Below are positions 10,436 through 19,380 of a stretch of DNA of 64,000 nt, in pieces. The translations under genes were made by a program, and so were the position numbers. Origin of the DNA: an uncultured Gammaproteobacteria bacterium (GTDB lineage: Bacteria > Pseudomonadota > Gammaproteobacteria > JAADHQ01); assembly GCA_947258655.1 (NCBI GenBank), contig CAMYJD010000005.1:112111-176110 (forward strand), read 5' to 3'. The number at the start of each line of letters is the position of its first letter. Within the stretch, counting starts at the first letter, position 1. The notes under the pieces were generated by a model that searched no databases, was not told the DNA's origin, and was given only the letters and a program-made list of their open reading frames with translations.

Positions 10436-10472
10436 ATAGGCAAAACCTATTAATATAATCATAACAAACGAT
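10436..10472 (+). promoter_or_regulatory. OxyR-type box upstream of the peroxiredoxin gene
   Basis: ATAG (10436-10439), GCAAAAC, CTAT (10447-10450), TAATATA, ATCA (10458-10461), TAACAAA, CGAT (10469-10472) has exact OxyR quarter-site spacing, with 4/4, 4/4, 3/4 and 3/4 matches to the ATAG/CTAT consensus. It ends about 85 bp before the peroxiredoxin start, a position suited to activation. Pattern-based inference. Confidence 0.65.
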
Positions 10473-10557
10473 TTTATAAATCATTACTGAGCCCCGATAA
10501 TACTTTCCGACGACAACAAAGGGCATCTGCCCCAGACCTAATTATTGGAGAACAGCA

Positions 10558-11301
10558 ATGTTAGAAAACAGAGAAGGCCAACAGATACCGCAAGTCACGT
10601 TTCGTACCCGCCGTAAGCATCAATGGGTCGATGTCAGCAGTGATGCGATTTTCAAAAACAGGACCGTGATTGTATTCGCGCTGCCGGGTGCATTCACGCC
10701 CACATGCTCATCCACGCATGTGCCGCGCTACAATCAGCTGACCCCGACATTCAAGCAACACGGCGTCGACGAGGTCGTTTGTATCTCGGTCAACGATGCG
10801 TTTGTCATGAACGAGTGGCAGCGCGAGCAACAGGCCACCAACCTCACCTTCATGCCGGACGGTAATGGCGATTTCAGTCGCGCCATGGGCATGCTGGTGG
10901 CAAAGAGCGACCTTGGCTTCGGTGAGCGCTCATGGCGCTATTCGATGCTGGTCAGGAATGGCGTTATCGAAAAGATGTTCATCGAGGCGGATGTGCCCGG
11001 CGATCCGTTCGAGGTTTCGGATGCCGACACGATGCTCGCCTACCTTGCACCACATGCAGCCAAACCCCTGGATGTGACCGTATTCACTCGCGAGGGCTGC
11101 GAATTCTGCGTCCGCGCCAAGGGCATGCTTACCGATGCCGACATTGACTATCAAGAACTGGTCCTGAACCGCGATTACAGTGAATCGACCATCCGTGCAA
11201 TCTCGGGCGAGGCCACGGTGCCACAGATCTTTATCAATGGCGAACGTATCGGCGGCTCAGAGGCTTTGCAGCAATACCTTGAGCAACAGCACGCCGCATA
11301 A
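10558..11301 (+). CDS. Peroxiredoxin-glutaredoxin hybrid (glutathione/glutathione-amide peroxidase)
   Basis: 247 residues. Residues 1-165 are a Prx5-type peroxiredoxin with the peroxidatic Cys50 in PGAFTPTC. Residues 170-247 are a glutaredoxin with C181-E-F-C184 (most relatives have CPFC), the TVPQIFING cis-Pro loop and the GG region. This fusion reduces H2O2 and alkyl peroxides using glutathione directly through its own Grx domain, in the cytosol. Such hybrids are known from Haemophilus and from purple sulfur bacteria, where the thiol is glutathione amide and the gene (garA) sits beside the reductase gene (garB), as here. A strong ribosome site (TTGGAGAA) precedes the ATG at 10558. An OxyR-like box lies upstream. 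Confidence 0.93.
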   Translation: MLENREGQQIPQVTFRTRRKHQWVDVSSDAIFKNRTVIVFALPGAFTPTCSSTHVPRYNQLTPTFKQHGVDEVVCISVNDAFVMNEWQREQQATNLTFMPDGNGDFSRAMGMLVAKSDLGFGERSWRYSMLVRNGVIEKMFIEADVPGDPFEVSDADTMLAYLAPHAAKPLDVTVFTREGCEFCVRAKGMLTDADIDYQELVLNRDYSESTIRAISGEATVPQIFINGERIGGSEALQQYLEQQHAA

Positions 11302-11364
11302 ACAAATCATTCATCTAATCCAGGCGCCCTGTCCGCAGGGCGCTGAACTAAAGAGGACAATATT

Positions 11365-12783
11365 ATGAACAAGCAACAGTATGACCTGATCGCGATTGGT
11401 GCTGGCAGCGGTGGCCTGGCTGTTGCCGAACAGGTTGCCGCATTGGGTAAAAGGGTCGCAATCGTCGAGTCTGGCCGGATCGGCGGCACCTGTGTCAACA
11501 ACGGCTGTGTACCAAAGAAGGTTATGTGGTACGCCGCAAACCTCGCCCATGCCGTCGATGATGCCAGACACTTCGGCATTGATGCCAGGCGTGGTGCGAC
11601 CGACTGGAACAAACTGGTCCAGGGACGTGAGACCTATATCCGAAATATCAACGACTACTGGGATGGCTATGTCACAGACAACGGTATCGACCGTATCCAT
11701 GGGCATGCACGGTTTGTCGACAACAGGACTATAGCAGTCAATGGCCAGCACTACAGCGCCGACCATATTGTCATTGCTACCGGCAGCCAGCCGATTATCC
11801 CTCCCGTAAACGGTGCACACCTGGGCACCACATCGGATGGCTTCTTTGAGCTGGATCACCTGCCTGAACGTGTCGCCGTCATCGGCGGTGGCTATATCGG
11901 TGTGGAGTTGAGCGGTGTATTGCAGGCATTGGGTTCGGCTGTCACGAATATTGCCCTGGAGGATCGATTGCTGGAACGTTTCGACCCAATGATCAGTACG
12001 GTGCTGGAACAGGAAATGGATAAACAGGGCATCAATGTACGTACCAGCTTCCACGTCGATGCACTGGCGCGTTCGGCAGAAGGTATTGTCGTTCATAGCA
12101 AGGACGGCCAGGTCGAACAGGCCTTCGACGCTGTGATCTGGGCCGTCGGTCGTCGTCCGAATACCGACAGTCTCGGACTGGAAAAAGCCGGCATATCGGT
12201 ATTGGGCAATGGCGTAATCCCGGTAGATGCGTATGAAAATACCAACATACCCGGCATCTATGCCATTGGCGATATCACCGGCAGGGCCGCATTGACACCC
12301 GTCGCGATCGCCGCAGGACGTAAGCTCGCCGAGCGCCTGTTCAACAACAGCCCCGACAGCAGGGTCAACTATGATACGATCCCCAGTGTTGTATTTGCCC
12401 ATCCGCCGATAGCGACAGTCGGCTTGACCGAGGCACAGGCACGTAACCAGTACGGTCACGAAGTCACTGTCTATCACAGTGAATTCACGCCGATGCGGCA
12501 TGCCTTATCGACACACGGCAGCGTCACAGCAATGAAACTTGTTTGCGCAGGCAATAGCGAAAAAGTTGTAGGCATCCATATCATCGGAGACAATGCCGAT
12601 GAAATGCTGCAGGGTTTTGCCGTAGCTGTAACCATGGGTGCAACCAAGGCCGATTTCGACAATACCATGGCCATCCATCCAAGCAGCGCCGAAGAGCTGG
12701 TGACCATGCGCAGCGATGTTGCGGCAAAGGATACGGAAATCAACGATGTCGATGCCGGCAATGAATGGAAACGCTCCGCCTGA
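11365..12783 (+). CDS. gor: Glutathione reductase, glutathione-amide-reductase-like, probably NADH-preferring
   Basis: 472 residues of the FAD disulphide reductase family: FAD motif IGAGSGGLA near residue 11, redox centre GGTC(43)VNNGC(48)VPKK, dinucleotide motif GGGYIG at 174-179, GDITG near 298, and catalytic His in [12 protein letters not shown]. It regenerates the thiol used by the adjacent peroxiredoxin-glutaredoxin. Residues that bind the NADPH phosphate in E. coli Gor are replaced (R198 to Leu, K199 to Glu, H200 to Asp, R204 to Glu, A179 to Gly). The stretch ALEDRLL resembles the NADH-preferring glutathione amide reductase (garB product) of Chromatium gracile, as recalled. It starts 63 bp after the peroxidase gene behind AAAGAGGA, so the two form an operon. 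Confidence 0.92.
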   Translation: MNKQQYDLIAIGAGSGGLAVAEQVAALGKRVAIVESGRIGGTCVNNGCVPKKVMWYAANLAHAVDDARHFGIDARRGATDWNKLVQGRETYIRNINDYWDGYVTDNGIDRIHGHARFVDNRTIAVNGQHYSADHIVIATGSQPIIPPVNGAHLGTTSDGFFELDHLPERVAVIGGGYIGVELSGVLQALGSAVTNIALEDRLLERFDPMISTVLEQEMDKQGINVRTSFHVDALARSAEGIVVHSKDGQVEQAFDAVIWAVGRRPNTDSLGLEKAGISVLGNGVIPVDAYENTNIPGIYAIGDITGRAALTPVAIAAGRKLAERLFNNSPDSRVNYDTIPSVVFAHPPIATVGLTEAQARNQYGHEVTVYHSEFTPMRHALSTHGSVTAMKLVCAGNSEKVVGIHIIGDNADEMLQGFAVAVTMGATKADFDNTMAIHPSSAEELVTMRSDVAAKDTEINDVDAGNEWKRSA

Positions 12784-12790
12784 CTGATGT

Positions 12791-12810
12791 CCTCCCTGAT
12801 AACGGGGAGG
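12791..12810 (+). terminator. Short hairpin between reductase and acetyltransferase genes
   Basis: CCTCCC and GGGAGG arms around TGATAACG form a 6-bp GC-rich hairpin 7 bases after the reductase stop. There is no T-tract, so it may only attenuate or protect mRNA. Its GGAGG arm lies 19 bases before the next ATG, so it could also mask a ribosome site. Confidence 0.35.
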
Positions 12811-12828
12811 ACCCAGGTAATTAACATC

Positions 12829-13314
12829 ATGATTACAACAGCGCTACATATAAGAACAGCCACTGCTGACGATCTCGATGCAATCAACGATGTCATAAGC
12901 GCTGCACTGATGACATGGGACCTGCCCGAACGCGTCAAGCGCCTGTCACTGCCGAGTTATATCTATGACATACAGGACTTACAACACTACCAGATTGCTG
13001 TTGCCTGCATTGACAACAGGATCATCGGTGTAATAAGCATGGACAGCCATTATAAATACGAATTTGAAAATACGCAGCATGAAGTCATGTTGATTCATGG
13101 GCTTTACATTCATCCTGCACAGCAACACATAGGTATCGGTACACGTCTGTTTCAGCATACCGAATACATTGCACAACAACAATCTACTAAAAGACTGTTG
13201 CTCCGGGCACACAAGCATGCCATCGGATTTTTTACCGCGATGGGCATGACAAAAATTCCGGTTTCTGATCACAGTCGGGATTATGAACAACGCTACTGGA
13301 AACTGCTCAAGTAA
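12829..13314 (+). CDS. GNAT-family N-acetyltransferase
   Basis: 161 residues from the ATG at 12829. The N-terminus IRTATADDLDAINDVISAA is the usual first strand and helix of the GNAT fold. The central LIHGLYIHPAQQHIGIGTRLFQHTE holds the acetyl-CoA pyrophosphate loop (Q-x-x-GIG-x pattern). The C-terminus has FFTAMGMTKIP, the typical last motif. The acceptor is unknown. An in-frame ATG at 12787 would add 14 residues that overlap a hairpin and look non-conserved, so the later start is preferred. It follows the glutathione reductase by 45 bp and may be read through from the OxyR-controlled operon, although its role in peroxide defence is unproven. Confidence 0.8.
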   Translation: MITTALHIRTATADDLDAINDVISAALMTWDLPERVKRLSLPSYIYDIQDLQHYQIAVACIDNRIIGVISMDSHYKYEFENTQHEVMLIHGLYIHPAQQHIGIGTRLFQHTEYIAQQQSTKRLLLRAHKHAIGFFTAMGMTKIPVSDHSRDYEQRYWKLLK

Positions 13315-13405
13315 GTGATTACGTCCTGTAATAATTGATAGCCTGTTTCAGAAAATGACTATCACACGAACGCGCCTATAAAAACAAACACGCAGTGAAA
13401 TCCTG

Positions 13406-14866
13406 TCAGCGGACAACAGGCAGCAACAGCATAACGAATGCACTGATTACCAGGCTGGCAATCAGGTTCATCCACAGGCCGGCACGGGCCATCTGCGGGA
13501 TCGTGACGTACCTGCTGCTGAACACGATTGCATTCGGCGGTGTCGCCACCGGCAACATGAACGCATACGACGCAGCCACCGCAGCGGGCACCATCAGCAT
13601 TAACGGCTCCACACCGACCGCCTCGGCCAGCGCACCCATGACCGGCAGAAACAAAGTCGCTGTCGCGGTATTGGATGTGACTTCGGTCAAAAAGATCACG
13701 ACCAGACAGATAGCGAGCACGAGCACAAGCATGTGTAAGCCCTGCATCACTGACAATTGCATGACAATCCATTGCGTCAGGCCGCTGTCACTGAATCCCT
13801 GCGCCAGGGCAAAGCCACCACCGAACAATATCAGGATGTCCCACGGCAACTTGACCGCGTTGTGCCAGTCGAGCAGAAATTCGCGCTTGCCGAAATCCGC
13901 CGGGATCATGAACAACAACAGCGCACCGGCCATCGCAATGCTCGCGTCACTGACGCCCGCCAACGCGGGTATGTCTAACAGGCCGCGACCAATCCAGCTG
14001 ATCGCAACGCAGGCAAATATGCCTGCCACCCATTTTTCCTGGCGTGTCATTGAACCCAGCTCATCGAGCTCCTTGTCGATCAGGTCATTGACATCGGCCA
14101 ATACCTGACTACCGATCGGGTAGGCTACACGGGTCAGGTACACCCAGGCAATCGCAAGCATAACTGCAGACAACGGCAGTCCGAAAGCCATCCACGTGGC
14201 AAAACCGATGCGTTGCTGATACATGCTCTCGATAACCCCGGCCAGGATGGCATTGGGCGGCGTTCCGATCAGGGTTGCCACGCCACCAATAGACGCGGCA
14301 TAGGCGATACCCAGCATCAGAGCGGTGCCAAACGCAGGTGTTCTGCCATGTACATCGGAACCAGTTTGCTTGCTCGCTGTCAGTTGACTGACAACGGCCA
14401 GCGCAATCGGCAACATCATCATCGCCGTTGCGGTGTTACTGACCCACATGGACAGAAACGCCGTGGCGAGCATGAAGCCGAGGATGATACGCGCCGGGCT
14501 GACCCCGACCCTGCGTATGATATGCAAGGCAATGCGTTTATGCAGCATGCATTTCTGCATGGCCATGGCGATAAGAAAGCCGCCCATGAATAAGTAGATC
14601 AGGTGGTTGGCATAGGCGCTGGTCGTCGCCGCTGTCGGCATGACGCCCAGTAACGGAAACAATACGATCGGCAACAGTGCCGTGGCGGCAAGCGGTATCG
14701 CTTCACTGATCCACCAGGTTGCCATCAGGACTGCAACCGCACTCACACTCCAGGCCGTCGCCGACATGTTCTGCGGCGCTGGCAACAGCAGCAACATCAG
14801 AAACAACAACGGTCCTAGCAGCAGACCGATTGTGCGTCGTTCTACCCACGCGGATATCGTGGTCAT
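13406..14866 (-). CDS. SLC13/DASS-family sodium:anion symporter
   Basis: 486 residues with about 12 membrane segments. Signatures are WWISEAIPLAATALLPIVLFPLLGV near residue 50, SMWVSNTATAMMMLPIALAV near 140 and the mirrored SNTATATLFLPVMGALAE near 410, followed by FMLPVATPPNAIVFSS, which are the two SNT motifs binding Na+ and carboxylate in DASS carriers. Substrates of the family are dicarboxylates, citrate, or sulfate, and sequence alone does not decide. Its ATG is 5 bases after the stop of the glutamate dehydrogenase gene on the same strand, so the two are co-transcribed and probably translationally coupled. That pairing favours a C4-dicarboxylate or 2-oxoacid linked to glutamate metabolism. 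Confidence 0.88.
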   Translation of the reverse strand: MTTISAWVERRTIGLLLGPLLFLMLLLLPAPQNMSATAWSVSAVAVLMATWWISEAIPLAATALLPIVLFPLLGVMPTAATTSAYANHLIYLFMGGFLIAMAMQKCMLHKRIALHIIRRVGVSPARIILGFMLATAFLSMWVSNTATAMMMLPIALAVVSQLTASKQTGSDVHGRTPAFGTALMLGIAYAASIGGVATLIGTPPNAILAGVIESMYQQRIGFATWMAFGLPLSAVMLAIAWVYLTRVAYPIGSQVLADVNDLIDKELDELGSMTRQEKWVAGIFACVAISWIGRGLLDIPALAGVSDASIAMAGALLLFMIPADFGKREFLLDWHNAVKLPWDILILFGGGFALAQGFSDSGLTQWIVMQLSVMQGLHMLVLVLAICLVVIFLTEVTSNTATATLFLPVMGALAEAVGVEPLMLMVPAAVAASYAFMLPVATPPNAIVFSSRYVTIPQMARAGLWMNLIASLVISAFVMLLLPVVR

Positions 14867-14871
14867 TATTA

Positions 14872-16317
14872 TTACGGATTACCGACTGGATCGACAAGAC
14901 CTAGATCGTAATAGGACTGAGCGATCTTGGCAATAGCGACCGCGTAGGCGGCGGTGCGGTAATCATGAATATTGTCGTTATGCTTGATCACATCGCGCAT
15001 GTCCTGAAATGCCGTACGCAATGTGTCATCCAGACCGGAGCGGACCAGGTCCAGCTCACTGGCGCCGCGCACAATTTCTCCGCGCAACTGGTCAGGCGCG
15101 GTTTTCTCTGTGAGCTGCTCCAGTGAGCGCAGATAGGTCTGCCCGCGTAACTCCTCATAACGGCGCTGCAATCGACCGAAGCGCATATGCGACAGGTTGC
15201 GCGTCCATTCAAAGTAGGACACGGTCACACCGCCGGCATTGACATAGATATCAGGCAGGACCGTCACGCCGCGGTGACGCAGGATTTCATCTGCCTCGTA
15301 GGTAACCGGGCCGTTGGCGGCCTCGACAATCAATTTGGCCTTGATACACATGGCATTGTTGGCGTGGATCTGCGCTTCCAGCGCGGCCGGAATCAGGATG
15401 TCACATTCCATCTCCAAAACACTGGCACCATTCTCGGTGTAATCACCACCGCTGAAGCCCTTGACGCCGTGGGTCTCGGCCAGGTGCTGGCGCAGATTAT
15501 GGATGTTCAGACCATCCGGATTTGTAACTGCGCCATCGCGTTCGATCACGGCGATGACCTTGACCTCGTCTTCCTCGGACAGGAATTTCGCCGTATGATA
15601 GCCGACATTTCCCAGACCCTGCACGATCACGCGTTGCCCACACAATCCATCTGTCAGGCCTGCCGCTTCGCGCTCTTCCGGATGATGAAAGAATTCCCTG
15701 AGCGCAAATTGCACACCTTTGCCGGTGGCTTCGGTACGCCCATGGATACCACCGCGGTTCAGCGGCTTGCCCGTGACACAGGCACTTTGATTGACGTCCT
15801 CGGGAAACATGCTTTTATAAGCATCGGCTATCCATACCATTTCCCGCGATGAAGTACCCATATCGGGTGCCGGTACACTCAAGGACGGACTCAGATATTC
15901 CTTGCGTGCCAGCTCGATGCCGAAGGTGTGGGTTATTTCGCGTAATTCCTGTTCGCTGTAATTGGCCGGATTGATCAGCAGACCACCTTTGGCGCCACCA
16001 AAGGGGACATCGGCCAGTGCACATTTGTAACTCATCAGTGCCGCCAGCGCCTCGACCTCGTCCTGATTGACGATAGGTGCATAGCGAAAACCGCCCTTGG
16101 CCGGGAGTCGATGGTTGCTGTGAATGGCCCACCAGCCGGTAAAGATTTCCACCTTACCGCCGATGCGCACCGGGAACTTGATCTGCGATACGACATTACA
16201 GGCCTGGATGATCTTGGCAGTATTAGGATCGAGGCCAGAAGCGAGTATCGCCCGATCGACCATGCGATCCACACATTCGCGAAACGACATACTTTCAATG
16301 CTGCTTTCGCTCGCCAT
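14872..16317 (-). CDS. gdhA: Glu/Leu/Phe/Val-type glutamate dehydrogenase
   Basis: 481 residues. It interconverts glutamate with 2-oxoglutarate and ammonia using NAD(P)H in the cytosol. Visible signatures: KGGFRYAPIVNQDEVEALAALMSYKCALADVPFGGAKGGLLINP (substrate site and catalytic Lys in GGAKGG), PAPDMGTSSREMVWIADAY, GGIHGRTEATGKGV, and the Rossmann motif VQGLGNVG. The long form with a C-terminal extension after residue 420 fits NAD-dependent bacterial GDH, although the coenzyme is inferred. CAGGAG lies about 6 bases before the ATG at 16317. It is first in an operon with an SLC13 carrier. In a window rich in ammonia-releasing pathways this enzyme could balance carbon and nitrogen. Confidence 0.93.
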   Translation of the reverse strand: MASESSIESMSFRECVDRMVDRAILASGLDPNTAKIIQACNVVSQIKFPVRIGGKVEIFTGWWAIHSNHRLPAKGGFRYAPIVNQDEVEALAALMSYKCALADVPFGGAKGGLLINPANYSEQELREITHTFGIELARKEYLSPSLSVPAPDMGTSSREMVWIADAYKSMFPEDVNQSACVTGKPLNRGGIHGRTEATGKGVQFALREFFHHPEEREAAGLTDGLCGQRVIVQGLGNVGYHTAKFLSEEDEVKVIAVIERDGAVTNPDGLNIHNLRQHLAETHGVKGFSGGDYTENGASVLEMECDILIPAALEAQIHANNAMCIKAKLIVEAANGPVTYEADEILRHRGVTVLPDIYVNAGGVTVSYFEWTRNLSHMRFGRLQRRYEELRGQTYLRSLEQLTEKTAPDQLRGEIVRGASELDLVRSGLDDTLRTAFQDMRDVIKHNDNIHDYRTAAYAVAIAKIAQSYYDLGLVDPVGNP

Positions 16318-16528
16318 CTCTACTCCTGTCCTGTCGCAATTATCAACTGCGGCCGTTCACTACATTCGATCAACCACCACAACACAAATAGTATAATAGA
16401 CCTATGACCGACATTGTGCCGGCCCATTCCTTTATAGACCGCATGCATGATTACAACACCGCAACCAGCCGGATGTTAACCTGATTTCTACTGCGAAACG
16501 CTGTGATATCAGGGTATCTAATTACATA

Positions 16529-17410
16529 CTACAGACCCAGCAGGCTCAGGTCCAACCTGCCATCCTTGATTGGCGGACACCAGAAATAAGCACCCGTGAG
16601 TGGGCGGGTAAAGTCAAACAACGCATCAACAATGCCGTCCTCCTTGCCGAGCATCCTGTCCAGAATCGCCTCAAACGCAGCCAGTGATTGACCGAACGCG
16701 ACAAACATCAGACCACCATTGTCGCCTTCCGCCCATGGCATCGAACGGCGCAGGATAAATGCCTCCGGTGTAAAACTTTCCTGTGCCGAGCGTTTCACAT
16801 GCGCGGAAGCCGGCGCCTCATCGAATTCCTCATTATTACTGATATGTCTGCCGATGGCATTGTCCTGCTGCTCGGTACTCATATCATCAAACGCATCGAA
16901 ATCATGCAGCCATTGCTGCACTGCGACAAAACTGGAACCATCCATGCCGGCGCCGACACCCTGTACGATGGCCGCGTTCACCGCAGCTTCACCTTGCGGA
17001 TTCTCGGTGCCATCCTCATAGCCGGTCAGGTCATGATTATTATCAAACTGGAACGAGTCGATGACATCCTCCAGAACAAAGGCCGGCATCAGTAGCTCCT
17101 CAATATAACGGGCGCGGTGAAACAACTCGCCGCGATCAGCACCGCGCAGCCAGCACCATAATGCCATTGGAGTGGACGGTACATCGATGGCGCCTACCGC
17201 GTGCGCAGGCATCGTATGCAAACCCGCAACAGACTTGCCCAGAGTAGTTACAAGTGATTGCCCGAAACCGATAACGGTCATCAGCGTATCTATGTTTGCG
17301 CTTAAATCTTGCAGGCATGTAGCGGCATCTTCCTTTGATGCAATACTGAAAACAAGAAAACGTGCCAGGCGTGTTTCACCGGCGAGTATGCCGGGTTGTG
17401 CGGTTTGCAT
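16529..17410 (-). CDS. Dyp-type haem peroxidase (YfeX-like)
   Basis: 293 residues from the ATG at 17410, chosen because GGAGGA lies 8 bases upstream; an in-frame ATG at 17425 sits upstream of that site. Family marks: the distal GYEDGTENP motif (Asp of GxxDG) near residue 132, the proximal His in IGRHISNN near 190, the distal Arg in AHVKRSAQESF near 210, and GGLMFVAFGQSL near 238. Dye-decolourising peroxidases reduce H2O2 with various electron donors. The lack of a signal peptide places it in the cytosol, as for YfeX. It is divergent from rubredoxin and its reductase. It has no encapsulin-targeting tail that I can recognise. Confidence 0.92.
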   Translation of the reverse strand: MQTAQPGILAGETRLARFLVFSIASKEDAATCLQDLSANIDTLMTVIGFGQSLVTTLGKSVAGLHTMPAHAVGAIDVPSTPMALWCWLRGADRGELFHRARYIEELLMPAFVLEDVIDSFQFDNNHDLTGYEDGTENPQGEAAVNAAIVQGVGAGMDGSSFVAVQQWLHDFDAFDDMSTEQQDNAIGRHISNNEEFDEAPASAHVKRSAQESFTPEAFILRRSMPWAEGDNGGLMFVAFGQSLAAFEAILDRMLGKEDGIVDALFDFTRPLTGAYFWCPPIKDGRLDLSLLGL

Positions 17411-17565
17411 GAATGTATCCTCCATAATTCAGTCACCATCAGACTAACAGAATGACGCCTGCCAGTAAAAAGGCAAATCCTTGTAAATGAGCGGCTACGA
17501 GCAAATAATACTTGAGTTTAATGCCATGAAATCGTTTAATACGCATCAATCAAGCAGGAGATATT

Positions 17566-17730
17566 ATGAAAAAGTGGCAATGCATTGTATGTGGTTTTAT
17601 CTATGATCAGGAACAGGGACTACCCGAAGATGGTATTGCTGCGGGCACAAGCTGGGATGATATACCGGATGACTGGCTTTGCCCTGATTGCGGTGTAGGC
17701 AAATCCGACTTTGACATGGCCGAAATATAA
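17566..17730 (+). CDS. rubA: Rubredoxin
   Basis: A 54-residue protein with the two iron-binding motifs of rubredoxin: C-I-V-C-G at residues 6-10 and C-P-D-C-G at about 42-46, plus the family's [11 protein letters not shown] segment. It carries single electrons through one Fe(Cys)4 site in the cytosol. The start is set by CAGGAG five bases before the ATG. The stop at 17728-17730 is followed after two bases by the rubredoxin reductase ATG, so the pair is one operon. Typical partners are alkane hydroxylases or oxygen/peroxide reductases. A divergent Dyp peroxidase is the only candidate nearby. Confidence 0.96.
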   Translation: MKKWQCIVCGFIYDQEQGLPEDGIAAGTSWDDIPDDWLCPDCGVGKSDFDMAEI

Positions 17731-17732
17731 AT

Positions 17733-18878
17733 ATGGCTAAAACCATCATTCTCGGCACAGGACTGGCGGGGTATACGTTAGCGCGCGAGCTGCGCAAACG
17801 CGACCAACAATCCGAACTATTGCTCATAACCCATGACGATGGCAGCTCCTACTCCAAGCCGATGCTGTCAAATGCGCTGGACAAGGGCAAAACCGCAGAT
17901 ACGCTGGTTATGGCCTCTGCCGAAAAAATGGCCGTCGACCTGAGTGCCGACATCTGGACCTATACAACGGTCAGCGAAATCGATACGGCCAAACGCCAGA
18001 TAACATGCGATCGTGGCAGTGTTGAATACGATAACCTGGTCCTGGCTATCGGCGCGAGCCCGATCCGGATTCCGTTCGCAGGTGATGCTGCTGACCAGAT
18101 CCTGTCGATCAACAACCTCGAAGATTATCGCGTGTTTCGTGCTGCACTAAAGAAGAGTCAACGCGTGCTTATCATTGGCGCAGGTCTGATCGGTTGCGAG
18201 TTTGCCAATGACCTGTCGAGCACAGATGTCAGTATCGATATCGTCGATCTCGCCCCGCAACCACTGGGACATTTATTACCCGCACAGGCTGCACGTGCAT
18301 TAAGAGACAGACTATCCAGCGCCGGCATTAACTTCCATCTCGACAACGCAGTCGCTGCCGTGCATCAAGCGGATGATACATTGAGCGTAGAGCTGAAAGA
18401 CGGCACCCGCATCGAGACCGACATGGTCCTGTCGGCTATCGGTCTGCGTGCCAACACCGCCATGGCCACAGCTGCAGGCCTCGATAGTGGGCGTGGTATC
18501 AAGGTGGACCGTTATCTGCAAACCAGTCAGCAGGGTATCTATGCACTCGGGGACTGTGCCCAGGTAGAAGACCTGCACCTGCCTTTTGTCATGCCGCTGA
18601 TGAATGCCGCACGCGCACTGGCCGCAACCCTGGGCGGCGACAAGACTGCAGTCAGCTATCCTGCCATGCCGGTTGTCGTCAAGACCCCGCTCTATCCGCT
18701 TGTCGTCTGTCCGTCACCCAGGCCCGTCGACGGTGAATGGCATGAGGAAGTCACCGACCAGGGCATACGCGCATGGTTTAGGGATGACAAGTGTAACAAC
18801 CTGGGTTTTGCGCTGACCGGGGAACTGGTCAAGGAACGCATGGCAATGAGCAAGGAAATTGCGGACTGGCTGGCCTGA
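17733..18878 (+). CDS. rubB: Rubredoxin:NAD(P) reductase, FAD-dependent
   Basis: 381 residues of the pyridine-nucleotide disulphide oxidoreductase-like fold without redox cysteines. FAD motif ILGTGLAGYTLAREL at the N-terminus, NAD motif LIIGAGLIGCEFANDL near residue 145, and the FAD-closing GIYALGDCAQV near 268. It moves electrons from NAD(P)H to rubredoxin. The gene starts two bases after the rubredoxin stop, so translation is coupled. The C-terminal segment after about 320 (VVKTPLYPLVVCPSP) is the family's rubredoxin-interaction domain. The assignment rests on fold plus the adjacent rubredoxin gene. Confidence 0.9.
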   Translation: MAKTIILGTGLAGYTLARELRKRDQQSELLLITHDDGSSYSKPMLSNALDKGKTADTLVMASAEKMAVDLSADIWTYTTVSEIDTAKRQITCDRGSVEYDNLVLAIGASPIRIPFAGDAADQILSINNLEDYRVFRAALKKSQRVLIIGAGLIGCEFANDLSSTDVSIDIVDLAPQPLGHLLPAQAARALRDRLSSAGINFHLDNAVAAVHQADDTLSVELKDGTRIETDMVLSAIGLRANTAMATAAGLDSGRGIKVDRYLQTSQQGIYALGDCAQVEDLHLPFVMPLMNAARALAATLGGDKTAVSYPAMPVVVKTPLYPLVVCPSPRPVDGEWHEEVTDQGIRAWFRDDKCNNLGFALTGELVKERMAMSKEIADWLA

Positions 18879-18902
18879 GGGAGAAAAAATATAAATCCCG
18901 CA

Positions 18903-18938
18903 CAAAAAAATAGACCCGATCAGGGGGGTGATCGGGTC
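18903..18938 (-). terminator. Strong intrinsic terminator reading leftward
   Basis: GACCCGATCA (18913-18922) and TGATCGGGTC (18929-18938) form a perfect 10-bp stem with a six-base loop. On the minus strand it is followed by TATTTTTTT, the uridine tract of a Rho-independent terminator. On the plus strand no T-run follows. It therefore ends a leftward transcript, either the foldback RNA candidate at 18994-19161 or read-through from the gene at 19381-19749. Confidence 0.8.
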
Positions 18939-18993
18939 AATGCAGTGCGCTTAGCGCTGCCGGAGGAGTCAACTGTTGATGGAACTTGTCCCA

Positions 18994-19161
18994 CATTATG
19001 CTAATCAGCGTATTGCACGTACTTGAATCGCGTTATTAAGTATTAAGCCGTAGTATGTATCAGGATTTCCATTCGGAGATGGACATTCACACCAACATAC
19101 CAAACCGCCAGATTCCAGTAGTAACCTATGACTCAATTACGACACGCTGATTAGCATAATG
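18994..19161 (-). ncRNA. Candidate structured non-coding RNA (rod-like foldback)
   Basis: The 502-bp gap 18879-19380 has no coding ORF. An 18-bp perfect inverted repeat, CATTATGCTAATCAGCGT at 18994-19011 and its complement at 19144-19161, encloses further nested complementarity: 19018-19029 with 19130-19141 (10 of 12), 19053-19058 with 19095-19100 (6 of 6), and 19068-19072 with 19079-19083. Together they predict a long unbranched rod. On the minus strand an intrinsic terminator lies about 55 bases further on, which favours that strand. The shape recalls 6S RNA, but I recognise no 6S sequence, tmRNA tag or RNase P motif. No clear promoter was found. It could instead be a decayed foldback element. 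Confidence 0.4.
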
Positions 19162-19380
19162 GGGTCGTGTTTCATCATCTGTTAATAGTCTTAACGGCAA
19201 TGGTCGGATAATCTTTAGTAGAAATATCAGATTTGTGTAAACAGCTGGCGGGATACGAATCTTGACTTCGCAAGTGACTGAAATCACTGAATATTAATTG
19301 CCTGTCGTATTAGGGTTGCGAATACCATTGTGGCCCAACTAATGGCTATAGAGCGATATCCTGCCCATGCGAACGGCAAA

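Noticed and set aside
11311..12501. Long open frame antisense to glutathione reductase
   Set aside because: A 396-codon shadow of a well-conserved gene; its translation resembles no protein family.
13395..14108. Open frame antisense to the SLC13 carrier
   Set aside because: Composition-driven shadow without a family pattern or ribosome site.
18994..19161. 6S RNA (ssrS)
   Set aside because: The rod shape fits, but no recognisable 6S sequence blocks and no usual neighbour (zapA/ygfA) were seen; kept only as an unnamed RNA candidate.
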